A stretch of DNA of 64,000 bases. Origin: Unio delphinus. Lineage: Eukaryota > Mollusca > Bivalvia > Unionida > Unionidae. Below, piece by piece: positions 48,830-60,635 of the stretch (positions are counted from its first letter, which is position 1; each line of letters begins with the position of its first letter). Location of the stretch: positions 1,895,501 through 1,959,500 of the forward strand of contig JAQISU010000171.1 of NCBI GenBank assembly GCA_029339505.1. The letters run 5' to 3'. Under the pieces are notes generated by a model. It saw only the letters and a program-made list of their open reading frames with translations, was not told where the DNA came from and made no database searches. Both the position numbers and the translations under genes were made by a program.

Positions 48830-51010
48830 CATTGCAAAGTATACATGTAGTCTACTTACGGCATACATTTAGCATGTATGTAGTATACATGTAGTCTACC
48901 TACGGCATACATTTAGCATGTATGTAGTATATATGTAGTCTACCTACGGCATACATTAACCATATATGTAGTATACATGTAGTCTGATTACGGCATACAT
49001 TAACCATATATGTAGTATACATGTAGTCTACTTACGGCATACATTAACCATATATGTAGTATACATGTAGTCTACTTACGGCATACATTAACCATATATG
49101 TAGTATACATGTAGTCTACTTATGGCATACATTAACCATATATGTAGTATACATGTAGTCTGATTACGGCATACATTAAGCATGTATGTAGTATACATGT
49201 ATGCTGCTTACGACATACATTAACCATGTATGTAGTATACATGTAGTCTACCTACGGCATACATTAACCATATATGTAGGATACATGTAGTCTGATTACG
49301 GCATACATTAACCATATATGTAGCATACATGTAGTCTACTTACGGCATACATTAACCATATATGTAGTATACATGTAGTCTACTTACGGCATACATTAAC
49401 CATATATGTAGTATGCATGTAGTCTACTTATGGCATACATTAACCATATATGTAGTATACATGTAGTCTGATTACGGCATACATTTAGCATGTATGTAGT
49501 ATACATGTATGCTGCTTACGACATACATTAACCATGTATGTAGTATACATGTAGTCTACTTATGACATACATTAACCATGTATGTAGTATACATGTAGTC
49601 TACTTACGACATACATTTAGCATGTATGTTGTATACATGTAGTCTACTTACGGCATACATTTAGCATATATGTTGTATACATGTAGTCTACTTACGACAT
49701 ACATTTAGCATGTAATAATATACATGTAGTCTACTCACGGCATACATTTAGCATGTATGTTGTATACATGTAGTCTACTTACGGCATACATTTAGCATAT
49801 ATGTTGTATACATGTAGCCTACTTACGACATACATTTAGCATGTAATAATATACATGTAGTCTACTCACGGCATACATTTAGCATGTATGTTGTATACAT
49901 GTAGTCTACTTACGGCATACATTTAGCATGTATGTAGTATACATGTAGTCTACCTACGGCATACTTTAACCATATATGTAGTATACATGTAGTCTGATTA
50001 CGGCATACATTTAGCATGTATGTTGTATACAAGTAGTCTACTTACGACATACATTAACCATGTATGCAGTATACATGTAGTCTGCTTACGACATACATTA
50101 ACCGTGTATGTAGTATACATGTAGTCTACTTACGACATACATTTAGCATGTCTGTAGTATACATGTAGTCTGCTTACGACATACATTTAGCATATATGTA
50201 GTATACATGTAATCTATTTACTGCATTCCTCTAGTATACCTGCAGTATACATGTAGTATGCGTGTGGCATATATCTAAATAGTAGTCTACTTACGGCATA
50301 CATTTAGCATGTATGTTGTATACATGTAGTCTACTTACGGCATACATTTAGCATGTATGTAGTATACATGTAGTCTACCTACGGCATACATTAACCATAT
50401 ATGTAGTATACATGTAGTCTGATTACGGCATACATTTAGCATGTATGTAATATACATGTAGTCTGCTTACGACATACATTAACCATGTATGTAGTATACA
50501 TGTAGTCTACTTACGACATACATTTAGCATGTATGTAGTATACATGTAATCTGTTAACTGCATTCCTCTAGTATACCTGCAGTATACATGTAGTATGCGT
50601 TTGGCATACATCTAAATAGTATACATGTAGACTGATTACGGCACTCATTTAGCATGTATGTTGTATACATGTAGTCTACTTACGGCATACATTTAGCATG
50701 TATGTAGTATACATGTAGTCTACCTACAGCATACATTATCCATATATGAAATATACATGTAGTCTGCTTACGGCATACATTTAGCATGTATGTAGTATAC
50801 ATGTAGTCTGCTTACGACATACATTAAGCATGTATGTAGTATACATGTAATCTGTTTACTGCATTCCTCTAGTATACCTGCAGTATACATGTAGTATGCG
50901 TGTGGTATACATCTAGTATACTTGTAGTATACATGCAGTCAACTTACGGTATACATATGGTAAAACACCAGTATACATGTGGTCTGCTCACGGCATACAT
51001 TTAGTTTACT
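48830..51010. repeat. 44-bp satellite in lectin intron 2
   Basis: About 50 units of CATACATTAACCATATATGT plus AGTATACATGTAGTCTACTTACGG and variants (TTAGCATG for TAACCATA). Several higher-order subpatterns (CTGCATTCCTCTAGTATACC at 50222, 50560, 50860) recur every ~300-340 bp. The neighbouring 48060-48540 has looser versions of the same motif. Confidence 0.9.
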
Positions 51011-51171
51011 TGCAGTATTCATTGATTTATGCTGCATGTATTTCTTATACAGCTAAAGAAAATATTTTTTCGTTTGTCAAGTCATACAATTCATATCGTA
51101 ATTGTTTTAACAAAGAGAGAAACTAACAGAGAGGAAGTGGAAGAAGAGAGAAAAAAGGGAGGAGAGAGAAC

Positions 51172-51345
51172 CTGTATTAACAGCAAGCTGTCTAATCAGA
51201 CCAAACGTTGCATAATCAAGTCTCAGAAGGTCGCCTCCATCGTTTTGACATGCTGCCCTTGCATTGGTGAAATTTGTTGGCGTGGTAACGAATCGGATAC
51301 AAGTACTCGGGTCATTGGGAGTGTTTCTGTAGCTAGCAGGGCAGT
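51172..51345 (-). CDS. C-type lectin gene, exon 2
   Basis: A 174-nt exon, phase 1 on both sides, flanked by TTCATTACAG (acceptor) and GTTCTC (donor). It encodes DCPASYRNTPNDPSTCIRF and ARAACQNDGGDLLRLDY, the N-terminal half of a C-type lectin-like domain with its first disulfide cysteines. The codon split at exon 1 gives Asp and the one at exon 3 gives Ala, both in frame. Confidence 0.88.
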
Positions 51346-52639
51346 CTGTAATGAAATAGTACGATAATATAATTGTAATGTTGAATGCAATTAAAAGTAA
51401 TGCTTAGAATAGTCATTAGTGCGATGATAATCAGCTCTTCTTTTATTTTTAATGGATGGGCTAGGCTATTGATATAGTTGTTTTATTTTTAATGGATGGG
51501 TTAGGCTATTGATATAGTTTTCCGAAGGGAAGTGTTGTTTTCTGTTATAGATAGGCTTTCAAATGTAAAATACTTTCATATGTTGTATTTGATTTTGCTT
51601 TTGGAAACAACGGCTACATTTCAATGTTTATAATAGCTTCTTTATCCGTCAATTGCAGAAAGCCGTCCCAATTTAATCAACATTGCAAACCGACCATGTT
51701 ACTATTGATGTGGTATATGACACTGAAACAAGCTTTGGAAGGACCTTTGTTCTTACAGTGGTTTTTATTCATCACTCTTTTGTTGAACTGCAAAGGATTT
51801 CTTCTGCCAGCTAAAGAAACTTCCAGTGGGCGTTAATTTCAAGTTTTTAAGTCTTTGCGTTACTCACCTACTTCCCACCTCCTCCCCAGCGACACGAAAT
51901 GTCTCCTGTTATCTATTTTCCCATTTATCACTAATGTAATAAATTCGTGTGATACATACATTGTAAGAAATTTAACTTACTTTTTCGTTTGGAGAGAGCA
52001 GCTATGAAAATTAAAAGGATGAAAATACCTGAAATGTAAAAGTGGACAATGGTAAATTATATATAATTAGATAAGAACATCTAACCACAATACGTAAATT
52101 TTCTTCTCAAGGTACAAGAGTCAGATATTGAGCATTTAAGTAAATCAAAAGCGAGTGCGCTTGAGTTAGAGTTTTGTACAATAATTTGTGCCCCAGATAT
52201 TATCAATAACTATGTACCCATCGTATGAATTAGCATCCTTAGTATCATTAGTATGTTTGGTATGACTATGAATACATCAGAAACAATTATTACAAAGATG
52301 CTGCAAATTAGAGAAACCACATGTGCCTCTTAGTAAACAGGTCGCTTCATTTAGAGATGCGTGTTTGTTCTGGTGAAAGTATCCGGTTTGAGAACATAGG
52401 GTAATATTTGTATAGATACTTTAGTTTTAAGAAAAAATCTGTATGTAAAATTGCAATCATAGTTGAAAACCTAGAACTATTAATGATATATTCATGTGCT
52501 GAAAGTTACGACAAATGATATGTTCTGACACGTATTAAAGGCATTGCTCAAAATTGTATTTAGAATATATGGATACCTGTTTCTAAAATCTAGTGTTACA
52601 AAATTTAGTTATTTTCCTACTATATATCTACACACAGTG
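51346..52639. other. Lectin intron 1, unique part
   Basis: A small local duplication, TTTTATTTTTAATGGATGGG, at about 51439 and 51481. Nothing else recognised. Confidence 0.5.
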
Positions 52640-53800
52640 GACCCAGTCATTGATTATAACACTCCCCCAAAAAGACAATCTGCTGCTGTGCCAAAATTAC
52701 AGAACTATCAGTTTGATCAGCCATTCTAGTAAGGTGATGATGAAGATCATCTTGAACAGACTGAAAACCATAAGCAGAACAATTAATCGTTGAATAACAG
52801 GCAGGGTTCCGGAGTGGAAGAAGCACAACAGAATAAATATTCATTCTCAGGGTTCTATGTGAAAAGTACTAGCAACAATACAGCTATCATGTCTTCATAG
52901 ATTTCAAGACCGCATTTGACAGAGTGTGGCAAGAGGCATTGTTGGCCACAATGAAGAAGTACAACATGGGTCAAACGTTGACCAATACTATCAAACAGAT
53001 GTAGGCCAAAGCTTCCAGTACAGTAATTGCTCAAGGTTATATGGGGGGGACTGATTCCAGACAATAGTTGGAGTACGTCAAGGCTGTCTTCTGTCACTCA
53101 TGCTTTTCAACATGTACATAGAGCGCATCATGTGCAAAGCCCTGAAAAACCAGTGTGTGGGCAGTTAGCATTGGAGGGCGTAACATCAACAACCTCCTCT
53201 TTGCAGACGACATTGATGGACTGGCAAGCAGTGAAGACGAGCAGGATGAAACATCTTCCCGATTTGACATGGAGATAAGCGCTGAGAAGACAAAGCTAAT
53301 TACAAATAGTGGCAAACAAATCTCAGCCAAGATTATAGGCATTGGACAGGAACCGGAAGTAGTAGGCCAGTTCAAATATCTTGGTTCCATAATCATCGAA
53401 GAGAGATCAAAACCAGGCATTTTGTCACGAGCAGCACACACACACAACGGCAACTATGTCAAAGCTAAGAACCATCTGGAGAGATAAGAATATATGTCTG
53501 AAAACTAAATTCAGACCAATAAGATCACTAGTCATCTCCATTTTTTTTGTATTCATGTGAGACCTGGACCCTGGCATGAGAATTACACCTAAGAATTCGG
53601 CCACTTGAAATGAGATCCTATAGAACCATCTTTGGCATCTCTTACATGGACCACATTACAAATGAAAGAAGAGGACTGACAACATCAGAGAATGGACCAC
53701 GAAAAGTTTGGCGGAGACACAGAAATTGGCATATGATGGACACAAGCGAAGGGAACTGGTAAGATATTCAACAGCACAGTGCCTCAACGACCACCATAGG
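52640..53800 (+). pseudogene. RTE-like LINE reverse transcriptase, decayed
   Basis: In order, across frameshifts: FIDFKTAFDRVWQEALLATM, the GVRQGCLLS turn, LFNMYIERIM, and LLFADDIDGLASSEDEQDE with the catalytic FADD. These are RT domains 3-5. A GATG-type simple repeat follows at the 3' side, consistent with a LINE tail. It lies in lectin intron 1 on the opposite strand to the lectin. Confidence 0.75.
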
Positions 53801-53808
53801 TCAAGAGA

Positions 53809-53809
53809 C

Positions 53810-53865
<56 letters not shown>

Positions 53866-53983
53866 ATGTATGTATGTATGTATGTATGTATGTATGTATG
53901 TATGTATGTATGTATGTATGTATGTATGTATGTATGCAGGCAAGCAGGCATGTTTTTATATATTTATTCTAGGCTGTGTGCCT

Positions 53984-54015
<32 letters not shown>

Positions 54016-54017
54016 GG
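53809..54017. repeat. Microsatellites (ATG)n, (TATG)n and (TA)n
   Basis: (GAT)n 53809-53862, (TATG)n 53866-53936 and (TA)n near 53985-54015, directly after the RTE-like LINE. They create artificial poly-Met frames. Confidence 0.9.
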
Positions 54018-54168
54018 TGGGTGGTTGTGTATATGTCGGTAGGTGCGTTGATATGTGAGTGGGTAAGTGAATCAATATGTAATAATGGAGGCTTGTAAGA
54101 CCATAAGTTGGTTTAATTCTTACTGTATTTATAATCTTAACAGGACGTCGTGTCTGAAGCAAGACACA

Positions 54169-54173
54169 TGCGA
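54169..54173. repeat. Left target-site duplication of element 3 (TGCGA)
   Basis: Pairs with TGTGA at 57475-57479. One C-to-T difference at a CpG, as expected for an old methylated insertion. Confidence 0.55.
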
Positions 54174-54375
54174 AGCAACAGCAGGGGAGAATCGTACAAC
54201 TTTTTAGAGGCGTCAATTTCGCAAACCAAGGCTTCTTCGAAATCGTAAATAAAGCGTCAATTTGGCAAACTAAGACTTCCTTGTAAATGCTTTATAGATG
54301 CTCCTTTGGCAAAACAAATACGCCACAATTGTTGTCCCCTCGCCCCTGCTGCTGCTGTGGTTTTAACAATCCTTT
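54174..54375. repeat. Left TIR of element 3
   Basis: Over 90% matching the inverse of 57256-57474 by eye. It again contains a smaller unit (54174 to about 54357) with its own inverted AGCAGC ends. Confidence 0.88.
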
Positions 54376-55037
54376 TTAACCCAATATTTGATCAAGTCCG
54401 ATACGATATCTTGATCTAGGATCATGCAAATTTATCGTTACAAATCCATGCGGGATTGACTGAGCATGACTAAAGAAATTTCTAAAGAGATTATAATCCA
54501 TATCACCGCCGCACCAAGTCTGGTGAATATTTCGTAGCGTATGTGTATCAACTCCGTTGAATACAGCAAGAATATTACAGTTATCTCTGATCACTTTTGG
54601 CATTTGAGTGTATCGTTGAGTGACATATATCACGTCAGTGTTTTTATGTCTGCCTCTAGAAAATATCCTAGCAGGATTTTTTGATTATCTAACATCACAT
54701 CATCATATACGACTAAATTGATAATACTTCCATCTAAGTCTTATATTGCTGCCGCTTCGTCAATATCAGTTATAAACTCTATAATACCTTCGCCGGTGAT
54801 TTCTGCTGCCTTTTCGTTGTAATCCTTTAACACTTCGTAGCATCGCTGATCATCTACACTCGGGGCTATTAAATAAAACTTATCCCATTTCATCCATCTC
54901 GTTATCAAATTAAGTAGCAGTTGTGTCTTGGCACTTCCAGATGGTCCGATTATAATCATACGAATAGAATTTGGTAGCGCAGCATGATGCTTAACTGGTT
55001 CTCTTGTTTTTGTAGCTGAATAATCAATTACATTCAT
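54376..55037 (-). pseudogene. Packaging ATPase, element 3 copy
   Basis: Homologue of 19564-20223 starting MNVIDYSATK. A stop near 54741 and a frameshift near 54660 separate an N-terminal part (Walker A GPSGSAKT, with Gly changed to Ala) from a C-terminal part (VTQRYTQMPKVIRDNC, ending GLDQILG). The loss of the Walker glycine and the breaks make it non-functional. Confidence 0.88.
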
Positions 55038-55054
55038 GTTATTATAAATATATT

Positions 55055-55157
55055 ATGGATCTATATTGTGTAAAATGTAAGAAGCGTACTGGCACAGATG
55101 ACAGATCAGCACTTTCTGGTAAGTGTGTACAATGTAGTACCAAAAAATTCAGATTTG
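55055..55157 (+). pseudogene. Zinc-ribbon fragment of the PLA2 gene
   Basis: Starts ATG 55055, MDLYCVKCKKRTGTDD, and keeps KCVQCSTKKFRFVS. After about 35 codons the sequence jumps to the 350-aa-type gene on the other strand; the PLA2 domain is deleted. The 17-bp divergent spacing to the ATPase is kept. Confidence 0.75.
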
Positions 55158-55199
55158 TTTCTTCTTTTCCTGCAATAGCACCCTCTCTTCCTCTTCTTT

Positions 55200-55659
55200 T
55201 CTTGCAATAGCATCCTCTTCTTGTTCTTCAATTTCTTCAAGTGGTTCGGGCTGTGGAGAGCTAATAACAATATCACCAAATCACTCGAATTCTTTTTGAG
55301 TTTGTTGAGCTACTACTATATCACCAGGAAGTCTTTTCAAAGATTTTTTTTGCTTTTTTAGATCTTTCTGCTATTTTTTCAAGTACAGGAAAAAGAGGTG
55401 GGTTTTTTTTCCTTTATTCTTCCTCGGGGATATCTCCGTATATTGCTCGCTCAGTGGCTGATATTGCCCTTTCAATGGCCGATTTTACATCTTTTGTTGC
55501 CGTGGTTATTGGTTTTAACAATTCTTCAGATCCTGTTATAAATCAGTCTGAAGACTCTGTCTAGCTTGTAGTTTTTCTCTAACTACGGATTGGTATGAAT
55601 TTCTTAATTGAGACTAATCGTTCGCGTGCTAATCTAGTCGTTAGTGCTTCGTTTACCAT
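55200..55659 (-). pseudogene. Fragment of the 350-aa conserved gene
   Basis: Starts ATG 55659 with MVNEALTTRLARERLVSIKK, then a stop and frameshifts. Segments matching the YGDIPE and middle regions can be traced to about 55200. The C-terminal block is missing. Confidence 0.7.
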
Positions 55660-55861
55660 TATATAGAACGTCAGATTGTCTTGTTAAATGTACGATAGAA
55701 CGTCAGATTGTCTTGTTAAATGCAATGACAAATGACCATAAATCAATGAAAAATGCAACAAAAATGACCAAAAACTGCAAACAGCTCTATCAGTGATAGA
55801 GAAACTTCCGATTTCCTTAATAAATAATAATTATTGAAGTATTGTATATGTCACTGATAAC

Positions 55862-56168
55862 TTACTCTGTTGAGGTAACCAAGGCGGAATTTTCAGTTTG
55901 GCGAATAATATCTCTTATTGTTTTAACCCTCAAATTAATTGTGCGTTTTGATTTCATATTGCTGCCCCAATTCTTTTCTGATTTTTTCGACAACAGTGAA
56001 TAACGGGACAAACTTATTGATGTCATTACAGAATACAAGGGAGTCACAAATTTCAATCTGCATTTTCTTTATAAAAGCGTATTGTTTTGGTAACACGTAT
56101 TTATTATTCATAGCGCTGTATTCAATATATTGAATTCCTTGATTTTTCAAATTTAAAATCTCAGTCAT
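55862..56168 (-). pseudogene. Small helical conserved protein, element 3 copy
   Basis: Matches the 113- and 118-aa proteins: KYVLPKQYAFIKKMQIEICD and VEKIRKELGQQYEIK. A frameshift near 55940 moves the last ~25 codons out of frame. The start is shortened. Confidence 0.65.
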
Positions 56169-56439
56169 TGAATTCAGTTATATATAATAAAATATATATA
56201 TCTAATTTGAAAAAATTTATATTGATATATTTATCAACCTTTGTGTCTTTCATAGGGTTCATTCTGAATTATCCTGTGTGTGACGTAGACGTGCATATAT
56301 TATCTATTTTGGGGGCGCCCATAGACATATCTCTAGTGAATTTTCTAAGCGAAACGAAATGTTAGAATATTCAGAAGACTGTCTATGTATTTTTGTAAAC
56401 CTCCCCACAAGAATTAATTTAACGGGTGTGTATAAAATC

Positions 56440-56635
56440 ACACCGTCACGTATCTGACCTGACGGGATGTGTACATGAAGTACCTTTGGGCTGCCCTTTC
56501 CCCCCCCCCCCCCCCCCGTCATATAGAAAAACCCCTAAATCGGTTCCGCCGACAGTATGTCTGCTACGAGAATCGAACCATGGGCCTCTGGGCGAGACCG
56601 CAATGCGTTACGAATACGCTAAATCCGATATCTAC
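56440..56635 (-). mobile_element. Candidate tRNA-derived SINE in element 3
   Basis: On the minus strand, A box-like TAGCGTATTCG (56611-56621) and B box GGTTCGATTCT (56569-56579). The body (AGCAGACATA, GGCGGAACCG, GTTTTTCTAT, then a G18-type run) resembles the body of the SINE candidate at 32498-32760. Confidence 0.5.
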
Positions 56636-57255
56636 AAGTAAATGCTTTTGAATACGATATATGTGTATTAAACCGAATACTTGGGGAAAAAAATACAACT
56701 GCTTGTAATACTACATATTTGATTCGTTTTCTTACAGATTATATCTCCATTGAGAATCATGATAGTTTAAACAGTAAAATATGGTTAAACTGTCTTCCTT
56801 TCCTAAGCTCTATTTGTTCTAAATGTACAATTAAACAACGAGTCTTATTATAGTGAATAGAGAGACATTCTGACGGAAGGAGACAAACAGACAGTCATAA
56901 TCCATTGACTGTGGTCAAAACGTTTATATCACGGGTCAACATTAGTTGGTTACAAGCAATAATTAAATAGTGTAGACGAGATCTGACTGCTGTAAGATTG
57001 CATTTATATTGATCCCCCCCCCCCAGCTGACTGACAGACATAGTATTAACCTTTGTGGGAGTGCAAATTGATAAAGGGGATGGCCGTAGCTAACGTTACT
57101 GGGACATCAAAAGACTTATTGATTTGTCTTAGAACAGGCGCAGGGTCGCGGAAGTAGACAGAGTTATTTAAAAGAAACACGGAAATTATGAATAACACTT
57201 GCTATTGTTTGATTTGGAAACGCTAGCGTTTCTACGACAGGTTCAAAGTACTATC
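56636..57255. other. Unassigned interior of element 3
   Basis: No gene seen. A C-run lies near 57015-57025, and the palindrome GAAACGCTAGCGTTTC at 57217-57232 is identical to that in the element 2 integrase gene. Confidence 0.5.
57217..57232. repeat. Palindrome GAAACGCTAGCGTTTC
   Basis: Perfect 16-bp palindrome, same as 38575-38590. Confidence 0.9.
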
Positions 57256-57474
57256 GTTAAAAAAGATTGTTAAAACCATAGCAACAGCAGGGGCGAGGGG
57301 ACAACAATTGTGGCTTTTTTTTTGGGGGGGGGTTGCCAAATGAGCATCTATAAAGCATTTACAATGAAGTCTTAGTTTGCCAAATTGACGCTTTATTTAC
57401 GATTTTGAAGAAGCCTTGGTTTGCGAAATTGACGCCTCTAAAAAAATTGTCCGATTCGCCCTGCTGCTGCTGCT
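57256..57474. repeat. Right TIR of element 3
   Basis: Inverse of 54174-54375 with a small G/T-run expansion near 57315. Confidence 0.88.
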
Positions 57475-57493
57475 TGTGACTAGAGAGAGAATA

Positions 57494-57495
<2 letters not shown>

Positions 57496-57583
<88 letters not shown>

Positions 57584-57612
57584 ACATATATATATACATA
57601 TATACATATATA
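57496..57612. repeat. (TA)n microsatellite
   Basis: Long TA run with CATA interruptions next to element 3. Confidence 0.9.
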
Positions 57613-57893
57613 TAGTACATCTAATATTGTACTAGTCTATATAAAACGAGAGAGTCGTAGGTACAAATATATGTAGCTCAAATAAGTAGATTTCAGTTAG
57701 AATGCTGTATGTGAACTATTAGAGACTAAAACGACTGATAAATTATGCACGGCCCTATAAACGTACTGAGATAGCTACATATAATTACAGATAGAGTCAG
57801 ACAAACACAGAGCTAGGAACAGAGTATGAAACAAAGAGAGACAGATGAAGAATTCTTGGTGGATGTACGTTATATGAGCCGTATACAACATAC

Positions 57894-57987
57894 CAGTTAT
57901 ACCGCCAAATCCTACTCCTTGACCTCCTACTGAAGGCAATAAGACAAGCAGTGTCAAGCATAGAAATCCGGTTTGGACCAGTTTCAT
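57894..57987 (-). CDS. C-type lectin gene, exon 1 (signal peptide)
   Basis: 94 nt from ATG 57987 to a CTG/GTATGT donor. It encodes a classic signal peptide: MKL, a hydrophobic core FLCLTLLVLLP, and a small-residue cleavage region SVGGQG. The last base pairs in phase with exon 2. Upstream on the same strand CTTCTTTCCAG (ending at 58017) is a good acceptor, so a non-coding 5' exon probably exists further right. Intron 1 is about 6.5 kb and contains element 3. Confidence 0.85.
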
Positions 57988-58016
57988 GATTGACCTAGTA
58001 GATTACAAACACGCTG

Positions 58017-59340
58017 CTGGAAAGAAGAAGACATTAAAATATATCTTATCACTGATTGGTACGACGACTATACATCACATGTTTGTTTTTAATTATATAT
58101 ACGTATATACATACATTTATTTGACTAAATGTGCATTCGTAGTATTTGCATTAATTGATTACAACTTCCAATGTAGTTATAGATGTATAATGAATAGAAA
58201 CATTTTGGGTTCCGCCCCTGTGACATTACACTTAAACCGTGTAATAAGATTATAGCCTCAACGAAGGGTCAACACGTTTCGTATCAATAACTTCATGTGG
58301 CATCAAGCAGCATTTCATCAATCTTCAATTTCAACTGGCATCAATTGGAATCAAGAATTTAAGTTTGCGTCCAGACTTTAATTTCGCTTAAATATTTGAT
58401 TTGGTGTCAAATATCACGAATGTCATTGGCATCAAGAGATTCATTTGACATCAAGACTTTTATTTGGCATTGGGACATCACGAGTTTCATTTGAAAGACA
58501 TCAGTAATTTCATTTGACATTAAAACATCACGATTTTCATTTGAAAGACATCAATACTTTTATTTAGCATCAAGACATCATGATTTTCATTTGAAAGACA
58601 TCAAGACATTTATTTGGCATTAAGTCATCACGATTTTCATTTGAAAGACATCAATAATTTCATTTGGCATTAAGACATCACGATCATCAAGACATTTATT
58701 TGGCATTAAGACATCACGATTTACATTGAAAGACATCAATAATTTAATTTGGCATTAAGACATCACGATTTTCATTTGAAAGACATCAGTAATTCTGTTA
58801 GGATTGAATTTTTAGTAAAATTAATAAGATTGATATTTTCTTTAAATTGTATTATTAAAGCAATGTTTTATTCATTTATAGCAAAACGTTGGCAACTTAA
58901 ATCATTATTATACGAATGTACATTATTGTGTAGAAATAGGTTATAAAGCAAAAGTCAGTCAGCTTCTAAGTCTTATCAGTGAAACATATATTCCGTAAAA
59001 CCAGGCATTGGCAAAAATCTTACTGAAGTCAGTCAGCCCCTAAAGTCTTATCGATAAAACACAGAACAAACTTCCGTACTGACGTAAATACAGAATGGTT
59101 CATGTCTAATGTTGGACAGTATCTAATGTTTGACGGACATTGCTGCTGGCTTAATATATTAAACATGTTGCTGATTTAGAATATTTAGGGATTATCATGT
59201 TCGGACGTAACTAATGCCAAACGAACTACAAATCTGAGTTGTACCTTATGTCAGATGACGTCAAATTAAGCTGGTTTGGACCAGGAAAAACTGACTTTTA
59301 CTTGATGAGAGAATAAACATCTATTTCCAAGGGTACGTTA
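58017..59340. other. Host DNA with a diffuse ~50-bp repeat
   Basis: About 58290-58800 has imperfect repeats of CATCACGATTTTCATTTGAA plus AGACATCAATAATTTATTTGGCATTAAG. Shorter copies recur at 60280-60425. No gene recognised. Confidence 0.7.
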
Positions 59341-59357
59341 ACCTGACACAGGATGCA

Positions 59358-59433
59358 TATAAAAGACCACGCATTTAAGGGTCAGGTCAGTTCCGTACCG
59401 ACAGAGAAAATAGATGTTGCCTTCTCATTACAG
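59358..59433 (+). promoter_or_regulatory. TATA/Inr core promoter and candidate first exon
   Basis: TATAAAAG at 59358-59365 lies 31 bp upstream of the A in TCAGT (59387-59391), the spacing of a canonical TATA-Inr promoter. The presumed transcript start is followed after 45 nt by CAG/GTAAAA (59433/59434), a good splice donor. No ATG lies between, so it would be a non-coding first exon of a rightward gene. Confidence 0.5.
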
Positions 59434-59979
59434 GTAAAATAATTGTATATGCTATAACTTATTTTAGGAATAAGTATTTTTATTGATTGAGATTTTAATG
59501 GTAAAATTGTTTTGTGTGCAACATTGCTACTGAATTCTTTTATGGATAATATATTGTAACGGAATGTTTAAATGTTCTAAATAATTTATATTTAATTATA
59601 TTTATGTACCTTTTATTGTAAGGTTGAGATTGCTACCAACTTCATGTTAGATTTAATATTGAAATAAAGTATTCTTTAAGTAAGAAAGAATATTATCTAG
59701 CAATATATTCTAAATCAATATTCTATTTTAAAATAAGTAAAATGCATTTCTTTAAATTAATTGTTACACTAATTATGTTCATTACATTTTTATATCTTGG
59801 CTATCTTGAAAATGATTGAATTTGTATAATATTCTAAAAAGTAGAAGTTATACGAATAAATGAAGTTGGAAAGCCGGAAAAAGGAAAATATAATATGTAT
59901 TGCATGAACTTTTATTATAAAGTTTTTAGATGTGTTTCTAGAATGTAGTCAATATATTTGTGTTGTTTAATTAAATAAA

Positions 59980-60030
59980 GGTCAGTTCCGTACCGACAGA
60001 GGAAATAGATGTTTTGTCTTCTTATTACAG
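59980..60030 (+). repeat. Duplicate of the 59385-59433 candidate exon
   Basis: GGTCAGTTCCGTACCGACAG, GAAATAGATGTT and TTATTACAG are shared with 59385-59433. It lacks the TATA box, and the GT donor is changed to AT. Confidence 0.75.
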
Positions 60031-60571
60031 ATGTAGCTGATTTAACATTGTGACGGCACGCGGTTAAGAGAGCTTTCTCTCTTTCTCTCTCTCTCTTACC
60101 ATGGATATAGACGTTCCCCAACTTACGAGTAATTCCTTCTCATAACAAGAAATGAGAAGAAGGTTATGTAAAGCTAATAACAACATACATAACAGAAACT
60201 TCTCTCAAAGATGTAGCCGTACAACAACTATTATTACAATAACAACATCTTTTTACATAACAATTCTATTTTTTTTTTGGCATTGCGACATCACGATTTT
60301 CATTAAAGACATCAAGACTTTTATTTGACATCGCGACATCACGAGTTTCATTTGAAAGACAGCGGTAATACTATTTGGCATTAAGAAATCACGAGTTTCG
60401 TTTGAGAGACATCAATAATTTGGCATCAATAATAAAAGTTTTTTTTTTACTTGATCAACTATTTTTCTATAATTAGTGTATTTTAAATATATTTCTCGCG
60501 TTAAATGTACTTATGATATAACTAATCTTTATTGTCGACCATTTTTGTTTTGTTTCAGCAGCAGTATTTCG

Positions 60572-60574
<3 letters not shown>

Positions 60575-60635
<61 letters not shown>

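Larger units (their letters stand above)
54174..57474. mobile_element. Element 3: deleted and rearranged Maverick relative
   Basis: 3301 bp between ~205-bp TIRs (54174-54375 and 57256-57474), which start AGCAACAGCAGGGG and end CCCTGCTGCTGCTGCT. Contents from left: ATPase (leftward), zinc ribbon (rightward), 350-aa-type gene fragment and 113-aa-type gene (both leftward). Integrase, replicase and capsid genes are gone. Relative to element 1 the last two genes are inverted with respect to the ATPase. It sits in intron 1 of the lectin gene. Confidence 0.85.

Noticed and set aside
53656..54058. Poly-Met and poly-His frames
   Set aside because: Translation of (ATG)n, (TATG)n and (TA)n microsatellites.
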